Shown: in pieces, positions 1 to 9,599 of the stretch
Layout: the number at the start of each line of letters is the position of its first letter
Numbering within the stretch: the stretch's first letter is position 1
Assembly: GCA_036936605.1 (NCBI GenBank)
Contig: JAUPFV010000001.1
Coordinates: 318,210,250 to 318,274,249, forward strand
DNA length: 64,000 nt
Source: Limnanthes douglasii subsp. nivea
Taxonomy: Eukaryota; Streptophyta; Magnoliopsida; Brassicales; Limnanthaceae
Direction of reading: 5' to 3'
Notes under the pieces: generated by a model
The model's database searches: none
What the model was told of the DNA's origin: nothing
The model's input: the letters and a program-made list of their open reading frames with translations, nothing else
Translations under genes and position numbers: made by a program

Positions 1-1440
1 TGATAAGTGCATTTCATGTCACTTATTACACTTCCATTATTCTTAAAATCGTCACCGGTTAACAAGTTTTCGTTGTGTTTCAACGTTTTTTTCATTCATT
101 CTCGTAGGATTTCGGCAGAAGTTATAAATAGAAGAAAACGAGAAAAGACAAAGGTGTGTCGTTTGGGTTTTCTTTTCGTCATAATAGAAAAACATAAAAG
201 ACAAAAGAGAATTGCCTACTGACTTGGCTTACGGAATACACAAAAAAAAAGTTAAAATACCTTTGACTATTCTTTGGGTTTAATTTCCGGCAGAAAAAGA
301 CGTCACTGTTTTTGTTTCGATCCTGGAGAATAAAAAGGGAGTAAAGGAAGCCAAAATGGAATTTGCTTCTGTTTTGGTTTTTCATGCACAACAGTTCTTG
401 CAGAATTTAGAAGAGAAATAGCAGGTCGTTGTAGGCTTTCTTTCGGCGGAACATGAAACGAAGGGAGAGGAAGCAGGTGATGGCTGCTTTTGATTTCGAT
501 CAGCAGTAGTAACCAGACGGAGATCAAAAAGCGGACGACGGCTGCGGTGGTTTTCGATCGGTAGTTTACGGATTGTTTCTGTCAGGTGATACTACGGCTA
601 CTGTTCGGTTTAACATTCTCTAAATTGTTATTCGTTTATTTACATTCGTCCTAGAACTATGTTAACTTTTGAGCCCATGATGATGATTCGTTCGATTATG
701 AACTAATCGTTGTCATGGAACTCTAGTGGATTTATTTGATTAATACTTAGGGTTTGATTGCTTGATTGATTTGTGAGATCCGTTTATCGGTTACCTAGTA
801 TGGTTGTGCTTGTCGTTAGATACGTCACGAACATCTACTTTGTTTATCTTTAATGAATGCAAATGTGGATTTAAGGGTTTAGAACTTGCCATGCTAACAT
901 AGGTTCTTGAATGATTCGTATTGTGATTATTCATGATTTCTAATATGTCACTAACCATATCATATTACCATATCATATGACCGTAGATAACTTGTGCTTA
1001 AAACTAATTGTACCTTAATTCGTATAGACATATTGGATTGTCATGCAAGCGGTGTATGCTTAACTACTATCTCTTTTGTGGTTGTTTAAGTGGTTTGGTT
1101 TACATGTACTGAAATGTAGCGTATTCTGATTTCGTGTTATCCGATTAGTAATCGTTATTATCATATATATTGATTAAGTATATTAATACTCTGAGTAAAA
1201 TAAACAATAAAGTTAGGGTTCTATGTTTTCTCTCGCATAAGTTAAACTCGTTAGTTAATCTCGTTAGTTAAATTGCTTAGTTATATTCATTCACCCATAC
1301 TTTATTACTCGTTCAAGAATTAGTCTAATAATCATACTTTGTTGCATAAGTGAATTCTTGTCATATACACTTGGTCTTCGTGGGAACGATCTTTCTTACT
1401 TATTACTTGCTACTATTTGACCGTGTATACTTACGTGAGA
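1..1440. mobile_element. Long LTR-like sequence, Ty3/gypsy type (fragment or solo LTR)
   Basis: No protein is recognisable. The stretch begins with TG (TGATAAGTGCATTTC) and has a TATA-like TATAAATA at 123-130. It is then a long AT-rich, ORF-poor leader. It closes at about 1376-1440 with wording typical of the 3' ends of long plant Ty3/gypsy LTRs (TGGGAACGA, later GACCGTGTATACTTACGTG). Directly after it, homology to the antisense ORF of element A begins, so this looks like an LTR that landed in that ORF. The exact right end and the target duplication cannot be fixed because the left flank lies outside the window. The LTR assignment rests on resemblance to the class, not on a second copy here. 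Confidence 0.45.
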
Positions 1441-3067
1441 AAAGAACTAACACCAACACCAGCTTCCTGACTAGTAGGTGGAAAAGCACTGGTAATTTCC
1501 CTTATTCTCATCGTCCTACAAGTTTCTCTTCTTAAATTATAAGCTTTCTTATTATGACTAGTTTGCTACTCCTCTTTAGTTCTACCGAATGAGTTCACCG
1601 GCCAAGTGAAGGAGGCTCAAAAAACCTATGCAAAACTCAACACATGGGCTTCAGAACGCTGGTGGAATGCCTTCCACAATTGCTTTGCATCGGGGAATTT
1701 TGTGAGGTCTCACCTGTGGAACACCATAGGCCGAAGAGACCTTATATGGGAAGAGCTAACCACCCTTTCTCCTCCTGACTTGATTCTCAAAAGGACATAA
1801 GCCAAAGATGCCAAGTTGTTCTTACCTTCCAGGGGTAAAGCCCCCAGCAAAATGAAGAACAAAAAGAAGAAGACTGCAACAGAGCTGGCTCAAACATCTG
1901 CATAAGGGATTGGTCCGCGGAATCAGGGGTATTGATGCAGCTCTGCTCAAATTAGTAGAGGTTGAAACTGTAAGGGAAGCCGAAGGGTCAAAGAACCCAG
2001 CAAAGCCCCTAAAAAGGATAGAAAGCGCAGGGCAAACAGTGATGAGAAAGCTGTTAAGAAGAAGAAGGTCACCCTGGGGGAAGAAATAATTCTTCGTCCT
2101 TCAAAAATCCAACCACCACCAGCCCCTGCTGACCCTACTTTGCAAGAGGAGATCCCAACAGACCTTCAGTTCGGAGAGATTTCTTGTGGAGGGAACGATG
2201 AAGTAGACATCGGTGCCCTTCAAGACATTGATTTGTACTTTAACGATTTTGAGAAGGATGATTTTACAGGTTCTTATCGTCCTTCCAGTTCCTCCGACAT
2301 GGTGACCTATAATGGAAAATTATTCTCTGTATCCGAAGAGCAAGATGTTTTAAGTCATTTCCTCCTCGGTTATATCCTGCCGGTACTTGATCTGGAGAAA
2401 CAGGTGAAAAATCAGACCAACTTCATCAACTCCCTTACTTCTGACAAACAATCTGTGTCAAACAGTCTCTTAAATGCTCAGCAGAGTATATAGGAACTGA
2501 AGAAGGAGAATGAGGCATTGAAGAAGGAGAATGAGTATTTGGCAACTAAGCTAGCCACATTGGAGGCATCCAAAACTGAGCTCCAAACTAAGTACTCTGA
2601 CTTAGAAACTTCTTCTTCACAAAACCTCACAACATTGCAAGAGGAGTTGATGACCAAGGATGGTGCCATTCAGATGCTGACCAGCGAAAAGACTAAGTTA
2701 AAAGGCATTATTTCGGAGATGACCAAGGAGAAGGAGATCCTGAAGAATCAGCCAGAGCATGCTATTAAGGCAGGTATTGAGGAGTATGACAATTGAGTAA
2801 TAGACTCCTTAGAAAAACGAGACGACGGGGTTAAGTCTGACATAATGTTGTTGTTCCATGAGACCTTCTCTAAGAGGACCCTTGGTCTCTTATGAAAATA
2901 CGTGGATTACAAAGACAACCCATTTCATACATTGGACGATGGGGACAAGAAAAATTATTCTAGTGGATTTGATTCCACAACTGATGAAGAATAAGCAACA
3001 GGTGAGAGTTCGAGTGTCGAACTCAAAAGCTATAAAAAAGGTGATGGTGGTGGTGAAGGAACGTCTG
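1436..3067 (+). pseudogene. Antisense ORF of element A (putative gypsy-type transposon domain, PF04195-like), broken
   Basis: Plus-strand ORF opposite to gag-pol. The end of the upstream exon (SFLTSRWKST, to 1491) joins the next exon (VLPNEF..., from 1580) across an 88-bp GT-AG intron (1492-1579). The same junction occurs in element B. After the join come the conserved KLNTWASERWWNAFHN and SHLWNTIGRRDL segments, then lysine-rich linkers, an acidic stretch, a predicted coiled coil (about 2380-2790, many L/K/E heptads) and an acidic tail. It is broken by TAA at 1798-1800, TAG at 2491-2493, TGA at about 2794 and further frame loss. The function of this family is unknown. The upstream part of the domain is missing here. 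Confidence 0.75.
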
Positions 3068-3128
3068 AAGGGAACAAGCCCTAAGGTTTTACCATGTATT
3101 ATTTTTTATCTTTGTGATCAATCAAAGT

Positions 3129-3219
3129 CTTTGGATGGCCAAGACACAATGTTGTATTACTATTCGGTTGAAGTCTGAATAAGTCTTTTGAACACCTACA
3201 GTCCTTGGATGGCCAAGGC
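3129..3219. terminator. Two short inverted repeats between the converging ORFs of element A
   Basis: CTTTGGATGGCCAAGA (3129-3144) and CCTTGGATGGCCAAGG (3204-3219) are small hairpins in a duplicated segment just after the end of the antisense ORF. Element B has the same pair at 27066-27081 and 27143-27158. They may mark the transcript end of the antisense ORF. The terminator role is inferred from position and conservation only. Confidence 0.4.
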
Positions 3220-3654
3220 ATGTTTTGTATTACTGTTTGGTTGAAGTCCGAACAGGTTTAATTTTATCAAAATTTCTTTTTGTTTAACACATTTCCTTAA
3301 ATTTTTTCATAGTTAATGTTTAAGTAGCCCTTAGCATTTCAGAAGTATTAAAGTGAGAGTGTTTAATATCTTTGATGACATGTATTTAATAGTCATCATC
3401 AACCATCAAGTTTATCCGATCCACTAAAATCCCAAGGTATTGAACAAGTAATTTATACTTGAATTGAATTGTAGTAAAATCACTCCGAATTTTTTAAGAA
3501 GGAATTATATATTATAAAAGACCGGACACCTCATTAAAACCTCCTCGCGCCACCAGAGTAGGAAAGAGTATGCCCCCTAATATTTACATTGGTATTTAAC
3601 CAGTAAATATTTACACAAAACTTTACTCTAAATATAACCTGAGATGTTCAATAT

Positions 3655-4680
3655 TCCATGGGTGCTTCAAGACTTTCCCTTCTTTGTCTTGAAGTTTATA
3701 TGTCCCAGGTTTGAGCTTTTCACAGGCCTCATAGGGGTCTTCCCAGTTAAGAGCCAACTTACTGAACTGCTTCTCCTTGGTATGTAAGAAAACTTTTCTT
3801 GATACCTTATATTATGGTTGAAAATCTCTTCTCTTGACGTTGGAGGCAAATCTGCTCCTCATCAAACCTTGGTAGTGAGCTGTTCTTAAGTGTGCTTTAA
3901 CCCTTCTTTCTTCTATTAAGTCCAACTGATTCCTAGTTGCTATCTCATTAGCTTGTTCAGAATAGTTGTGGACTCTATACGATGGTAAGGTAGCTTGTAT
4001 GAGGGTAATTTCATCCATCCCATATACCAAGGCAAAAGGAGATTCTTGTGTAGCAGCCCGATGAGTAGTTGGGTAGGCCTATAGCAATTCTTGTAAATAG
4101 CTTGGCCACTTCCCCGCAACACTTTCTAAATTCTTTTTTAATCCAGACAAAATGGTCATGTTGGCAACTTCAACCTGGTCGTTTGCTTGTGGATGGAAAG
4201 GAGAAGAAAAACAATGTTGAATACCTCTTGAAGCACAAAAAATCTCCATTTCCTTGTAATCAAACTGTGGCCCATTGTCTGTAGTTATCTTTTGAAGAAC
4301 CCCAAATCTGCAGCATATATTGGATAAGATAAACTTAATAACAGCCTTTGATGTGGTCCCTGTCAAGGGAGCTACCCCTATCGATTTTGAGAAGTAATCA
4401 ATAGCAACTATAATAGTTATGCACCCTCCGGATGCCATAGGTAGAGGTCCCACTAAATCCATTCCCCATTTGGAAAAATGTATTGGCTCAGAAATAGACT
4501 CCATAGGTACTACTGGCACGTGAATTTCATTGTCATACCTTTGACATGGATCACATTTATTTACCATTTCTTTAGCATTTGCCATTATGGATGGCCAATA
4601 ACATCTAGCTAATAAGACTCTTCATGTTAGCGACCTGTACCCACAATGTGTTGATCATTCCTCATCGTGTAGTTCGGACA
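3655..4680 (-). pseudogene. Element A integrase (degenerate)
   Basis: Minus-strand integrase. The zinc-binding end reads KCDPCQRY. The catalytic core keeps WGMDLVGPLP (first Asp), TTDNGPQFD (second Asp) and the Glu in DQVEVANMTIL. The C-terminal part reads ALVYGMDEITLIQ and LKPGTYKLQDKEG. A TAG at 4079 sits where the relatives have Trp, and further stops and frame changes follow near 4030 and 3830. Catalytic residues survive but the reading frame does not. It lies directly downstream of the second RNase H, as expected for a gypsy pol. Confidence 0.85.
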
Positions 4681-5470
4681 AAACGACTTGATATTCTTCA
4701 ACCCCCAAACAAAGTAGGAGAGGTCTACTGAAAGACATTTTATAGAGAACTCCCCTTATCATCAAAAAACCACGTGCCTTGTGTTTAATCTTCATTTCCA
4801 TAGCTTTGTCCGAAGGCAAAATCCCATCAAAAATATATTGAAGAAGGGTATATCTCCAGTCTTTAGGCTGAATCACATATATGCTCATAATTTCCTCATC
4901 TTCTTTGTTTTGTCCTGGCTGTATGGACGTGTATTCTTGTATGTGAATCCAAGGGTAGGACTCATAATATGTTATAGTGGCTAAAGAGCCAGCCAGTGTA
5001 TTCTCCGATCTGGGAATATGCTCATAACAAACACTTTTGAAGTCTGTTGCCACTTCTTTCAAGACGAGTAAGTACTTGATTAGTTGCTCTTTCTCAGCCT
5101 CAGACTGACCTTGAGCGTGATAGACGAGCAGTTGAGAGTCACTCATCAACTAAACTCTCTTAGCTCCACACAGGAAAGCCAATTTAAGACCAATTATATT
5201 TGCTTCATATTCGGACTCATTGTTAAAGGCTCTGAACCCAAAGCATATAGCTTGGTACATCTTATCACCATACAGAGAGGTTAGGATAATTCCAGCTCCA
5301 TGACCCATTGTGCTTGAATCACCATCAGTTCGGACCACCCACTCTTTCTTGATTTTATCTTCTAGAGTTTGTTTGGGGTTCCTGTCTGTATGGAACTCTA
5401 CCGGGAAATCAACCATTGATTGAGCTTTGATAGCTGTTCGGGGGGCAAAATCAATGTCGTAATCACCCAA
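4655..5470 (-). pseudogene. Element A second, archaeal-like RNase H (aRNH)
   Basis: This is a second RNase H after the usual RT-RNase H, of the RVT_3/archaeal-like kind that marks Tat retrotransposons. Visible motifs are VRTDGDSSTMGHGAGIIL (first Asp), NNESEYEANIIGLKLA (Glu), MSDSQLLVYHAQGQ (third Asp) and YEHIPRSENTLAGSLA. A stop at about 5150 splits it between the Glu and the third Asp motifs. In the family this domain degrades the RNA strand of the replication hybrid. The copy is broken but unmistakable. Confidence 0.8.
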
Positions 5471-5472
5471 TT

Positions 5473-6660
5473 CTACTCGGTCATCCTGTTTGATATATCT
5501 GCCTTTTGAAGAACATTCTTTAGTGGGAAAGATGTCCGGATAACAATGGAATAAGATTGAAAATAAGGCCTCATCTTTCTTGCTGCAATTACTAAGGCTA
5601 TTGCCAACTTTTCAAGCTTTAAGTACCTCTTCTCAGCATCTATTAAACTTTTGCTGATGTAGTATACTGGTCGAGGGTAATTGTCCACTTCTCTTACCAG
5701 AACTGCACTTATAGCACATTTTGACACATCCAAGTATACATAGAGCGTTTATCCTTGAACGAGTTTGAAAAGAGTCTTTGGTGAAGATAAGTGTTTCGTT
5801 ATCTCAACAAAAGCTTGGTTACACTATGGAGACCAATTAAAGTCTTTAGCATTCTTCAAGGTTTGGAAAACCGTAGCACACTTATCCGAAGACCTTGAAA
5901 TAAACCGGTTTAAGGCAGCCAACCTTCCGGTGAGCCTTTGGACTTCTTTAACATTCTAAGGATGATCCATTTCCAATAGGGCATTAAGCTCATCCGGATC
6001 GAGCTGGATACCTTTCTCACTTATCACATAACCCATAAAATTTCCAAATCGGACCCCAAACACACATTTTTCTGGATTTAATTTCAAATTCACAACTGCT
6101 AAATTAGTAAATGTTTATTGAAGATCAACTATGTGCAAATCTTCCTCCAAGATTTTAACCATCATGTCATCTATGTATACTTCCATATTCCTGCCAATAT
6201 GATTAGCGAATGCTTTGTTCACCAACCTCTGATAAGTAGCCCCAACATTCTTTAACCCAAAGGGCATCGCCTTGTAGCAATGGAGACCTCTATCTGTTAT
6301 AAAGGTAGTGGGATCTTGATCCTTCAGATCCACCTGTATCTGGTTGTACCAAGAGAAAGCATCCATGAAGGACAACAACTTATTTCCAGACGTAGAGTCC
6401 ACCAACTGATCTATCCAGAGGACTGTATAGAGATCTTTTGGGCAAGCTCTGTTAAGGTCAGTGAAATCAATGCACATACGCCATTTCCCGTTCTTTTTCT
6501 TGACTAACACCGGATTGGCAGTCCATAAAGGATAATGGGATTCCTTTATGTGTCCCATCTTGGTAAGCCGATCAACCTCTTGGACTATCACATCTTCTTT
6601 TTCCTTAGAAAAAGCTCTTTTTCTGTACAACAGGTGCAACATCACTCCGGATGGAAAACT
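5473..6660 (-). pseudogene. Element A reverse transcriptase and first RNase H
   Basis: RT motifs run in order on the minus strand: MGHIKESHYPLWTANPV, WRMCIDFTDLNRACPKDL, KLLSFMDAFSWYNQI, MPFGLKNVGATYQRL and the catalytic YIDDMMVK (about 6158-6180). The first RNase H follows as DVSKCAISAVLVREVDNYP with YYISKSLIDAEKRY. RT breaks at a stop at about 6115 (where B has Glu), and the connection to RNase H is out of frame near 5750. Catalytic residues are intact, so the loss is by truncation rather than active-site change. Confidence 0.88.
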
Positions 6661-7330
6661 TGTATGAGATAACGCTTGCAGGTACTTCAGTTACATCACT
6701 ATTGCACCAAGCAAAAACATGCTGATTGTTTAGCAAAAAGGACAACAATTTCTTTTTCAACTCTAGTGTCATCTAGGAACCAATCTTGATATTTCTACCC
6801 TCTGCAAGGGAGTGGGTTTCAACTTCTTCAACTGGTATTATAACACTAGGAGCCTCTCTAGGGTCATCAATCTCATTCTCCCCTTCAGAAGGCTCCAGTA
6901 ACTGTTAATCTTCATTAATCCAAACTGCCCCCAAAATCTTAGGAGCAAGAGCAGTTACATAGCACTCCCTGGCTATCTTCTGACTACTTCAGACAACACC
7001 TACTTTTCCTTGAATTGCATCATTTAAACACTGATGACTGTTGAGGCCACAACATGTATTCTGGAAAGTCAATACCTCCCAAAAAATCGCATTGTATGAT
7101 GTGCGGTAGTCTACCACAACGAATAGTACCCTCACCATCTTTTTAAAAGGCCCATTGCCTAACAGCACCTCTTATTCAAACTCCCCAATTACATCCGTAG
7201 AGCTACATGTGAAGCCCACAATAGTTATGTTTGAGTGTTGAATAACAGCTGGATTCCTCATGAGGCCCATCAATATTCCTTAAGTCATCCTCATCAAAAA
7301 CTATAAATGGGAAAGGATTTTAGCACTGAT
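6660..7330 (-). pseudogene. Element A protease region with active-site deletion
   Basis: Homologous to the protease of element B, but the segment coding for DTGSSAN is gone. Comparison with B shows a 110-bp deletion. B has TCTTCAT at 31161-31167 and again at 31271-31277, and A has one copy (TCCTCAT, 7255-7261) at the junction. The rest of the region carries many stops. The deletion also shifts the frame, so this copy could not make protease or a continuous gag-pol. Confidence 0.75.
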
Positions 7331-9120
7331 GGGAAGACATTCCCCCCTCCAATTGAGTGGCCAAACTGTGTACATGCCTCTTTCTTGATGAAGGGGTGGG
7401 TGTTGTCACAGTCTCTCCTCCAAAGATGGTCACTGATTCAAAGAAACTGATCAGTTTAGACACCATCCTGGTTTGTTCTGTTATGACCCTCACCTTATTC
7501 CGAGTTGGATCAGGATCCAGGTACTCAGAATCAATATCAAATCTTTCAAGAATCACCAGTGCCCCTTCTTGAGCAAATTTTCCAGCATTGTTTGTAGGGC
7601 CCTTCCGAGGGGCATTGTCAGGCCTGTTTCCATTTCTTCTTTTGACATAAGCTCCCAGTTTGCCTCTTTCAATAAGGTTCTGCACTTCCTGTTTCAATGC
7701 TATGCAGTCTTGAGTGTTATGGCCTATATCATTGTGATATTGGAAAAAACAAGTATTTCGTCTTTCTCTAGGAGACTGCAAGGCTGCCGTTTTTTGAAAA
7801 TGGACTTCGTCCTTAGTCTTATCGTAGATTGTGACCACATTCTCATTTAACTCTACAAACCACTCCGGTTGAACCCAAGGACCTCTTTTACCTCTTGACT
7901 GTTGGCTCTGAGCCTGATTCTGGTTGGACTGAGTTTGTTTAGTCTGGTTGGATCCTTGTCCGGTCTCCTTAACCTTGTATCTAGACTGGTTAGCGGCCAG
8001 AGGAACTGTTGTGGTGGATCTTACTTGACGGTACACCGTGGTCTTCTTTGTTTCTTCCACATTAATTTGTTTTCCTACTTGATTCAACAGGCCACCCCAG
8101 GTTATAGCTTTTTTCCTGGTTACAGAATCAGCCAGGTTCCCAGAGAGGCAATTGCCACCTGTACAAAGTAATCTGCTAATCTGTTATTTGTATTCACAAA
8201 TCGAATTATGTAGTCCTTTAAAGACTCATTTGGTTCTTGGGAACAATGAATAATGGTATCATCATTTCCCTTCACCTTTTTATTTCCAACAAATTGCTTT
8301 CGGAAGGCAACCTAGAACGTATCAAAGTTTCCAATACACCCTTGAGGTAAGCTATTATACCACTTAAGAGAACTTCCCGTGAAAGTTTGAGAGAAGGCTC
8401 TGCACAAGAGTTTGTCATCATCATCTAAATTCATCATGAAGTTCTTGAATTGCTCCAAATGGTTGTCCGGATCTCGACTTCTATCATACTTTTCCATTTT
8501 AGAGCTGTCAAACCTTTTGGGTAGGTTCCGGACAGTATTTTGGCAGACAAAGGTGACTGCCTCCAGTTCTTATTACGACTAAAGGCTGTATCTTCATTAC
8601 GTGTTGCAAAAATACCTGGTTCGGTCTGAAAAGCAAAAGGATCTATCAGCAACTGATCAGCATGTCTGTGGGATGACCCTCTGCGCATATGCCTTTTAAG
8701 CCTACCATGCATATCCCTCTTTCTTGAATAATTTTTGATTAAATTCATCTTTTTTCTAGATCTCTCTTCATCAATACTTGATGACAAATATTCCTCAAGC
8801 TCAGCCTCATTCGAAAAGCTACTAGAGGACTCAGAATCTGAACTTTCAATGGGCTTAGATCGATGTGTCTTCTTAAAGCTAAGATGAGTCTTTTTTGAAC
8901 TAAGATTGGTCTTTATTGATGGATCATTCTCCCCAGGATTGTGAGTATGATGAATAGCTGACGCCCCTGATTTCTCCATGATCCTCTTTTCTACTTGTTT
9001 TATGGCCATTAGTGCTTACATCTCTGCTCTCAACTTATCCCGTTCCTCAATGGTGTATTCCTTATTCTCCCTTACCGTTTCCACCACAGGGGGTGGAGTA
9101 CCTTGGTCGTTCGAATCCAT
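7320..9120 (-). pseudogene. Element A gag
   Basis: Starts at an ATG at 9120 (MDSNDQGTPPP) just inside the primer-binding site. It contains a coil-forming charged region, a basic stretch, the core motif MEKYDRSRDPDNHLEQFKNF with FTGSSLKWYNSLPQG, and then a Gln-rich linker. It ends in a decayed zinc knuckle (FFQYHNDIGHNTQDC), where the first Cys position appears as Phe compared with element B. A TAA follows codon 34, there is a frameshift at about 8510, and a stop lies near 8312. It would form the particle shell in an active element. Confidence 0.82.
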
Positions 9121-9159
9121 CAGAACTGGTTCTTTTTACTGGTTTTGGATGTAAAATTC

Positions 9160-9193
9160 GGGCACCTTCATGCTCCCACTGTGGTCGCCAATT
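9160..9193 (-). promoter_or_regulatory. Element A primer-binding site
   Basis: In element sense the LTR is followed by AATTGGCGACCACAGTGGGAG. The same bases follow the 5' LTR of element B although the two LTRs have diverged strongly. The position right after the LTR and the TTGGCGACC... form fit a tRNA primer-binding site. I could not assign the tRNA. Confidence 0.7.
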
Positions 9194-9557
9194 TGGTTTG
9201 GTTTCTTTTGGGTTGGGGATAGTTTCGTAAAGTGTTTTTTTAAGTTTGAGGTATTTTGTGTTTAGTATGAGGAGTAATAAGATAATTAAGCAGTTTTCTT
9301 GTATTAAATGTTGATCACCCTCATTAATGAAAGTGGTTGGGGTATGTATACTTTTAATTAATAACCCATGGGCTTACCGGGTCAAGTTGAGAAACCGGGT
9401 CGAGTTTAAGGACCCATTAGTTTTTAAGTAGATTAGCAAATAGCTTAGTCAAAAGGTGTTCACATTTGTCATGTTCGAATTTTATAGTGGTATGATATTG
9501 TCTGAATTACCTCTATTCGGATTAGCTGGTGGGCTGTGTTTGTAATATCCAAACTCA
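9194..9557 (-). repeat. Element A 5' LTR
   Basis: About 364 bp, similar in outline to the 375-bp LTRs of B. Shared pieces are AAGTTTGAGGTATTT, CCCTCATTAATGAAAGTGG, GACCCATTAGTTTTTAAGTAG and TTGTCTGAATTACC. It starts TGGTTTGG on the plus strand and ends near ACTCA. The outer end is degenerate, so it may be off by a few bases. The partner LTR is not in the window. Confidence 0.75.
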
Positions 9558-9599
9558 TAATTAATAACTTACTTATAAAACTCATAATCATACATCAAA

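Larger units (their letters stand above)
1436..9557 (-). mobile_element. Element A: old Tat-lineage Ty3/gypsy retrotransposon, truncated at its 3' side
   Basis: In element orientation (minus strand) the order is LTR (9557-9194), primer-binding site, gag, protease remnant, RT, RNase H, a second RNase H, integrase, then an ORF on the opposite strand (about 1440-3067). This order, the extra archaeal-like RNase H and the antisense ORF are hallmarks of the Tat lineage. The 3' LTR and the first exon of the antisense ORF are missing, apparently replaced by the LTR-like sequence at 1-1440. Every ORF carries stops and frameshifts, so it is inactive and older than element B, which shares its whole layout. 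Confidence 0.9.

Noticed and set aside
1436..9557. Element A as a tandem or segmental duplicate of element B
   Set aside because: They have the same layout but differ throughout, including LTRs, deletions and stops, so they are separate family members.
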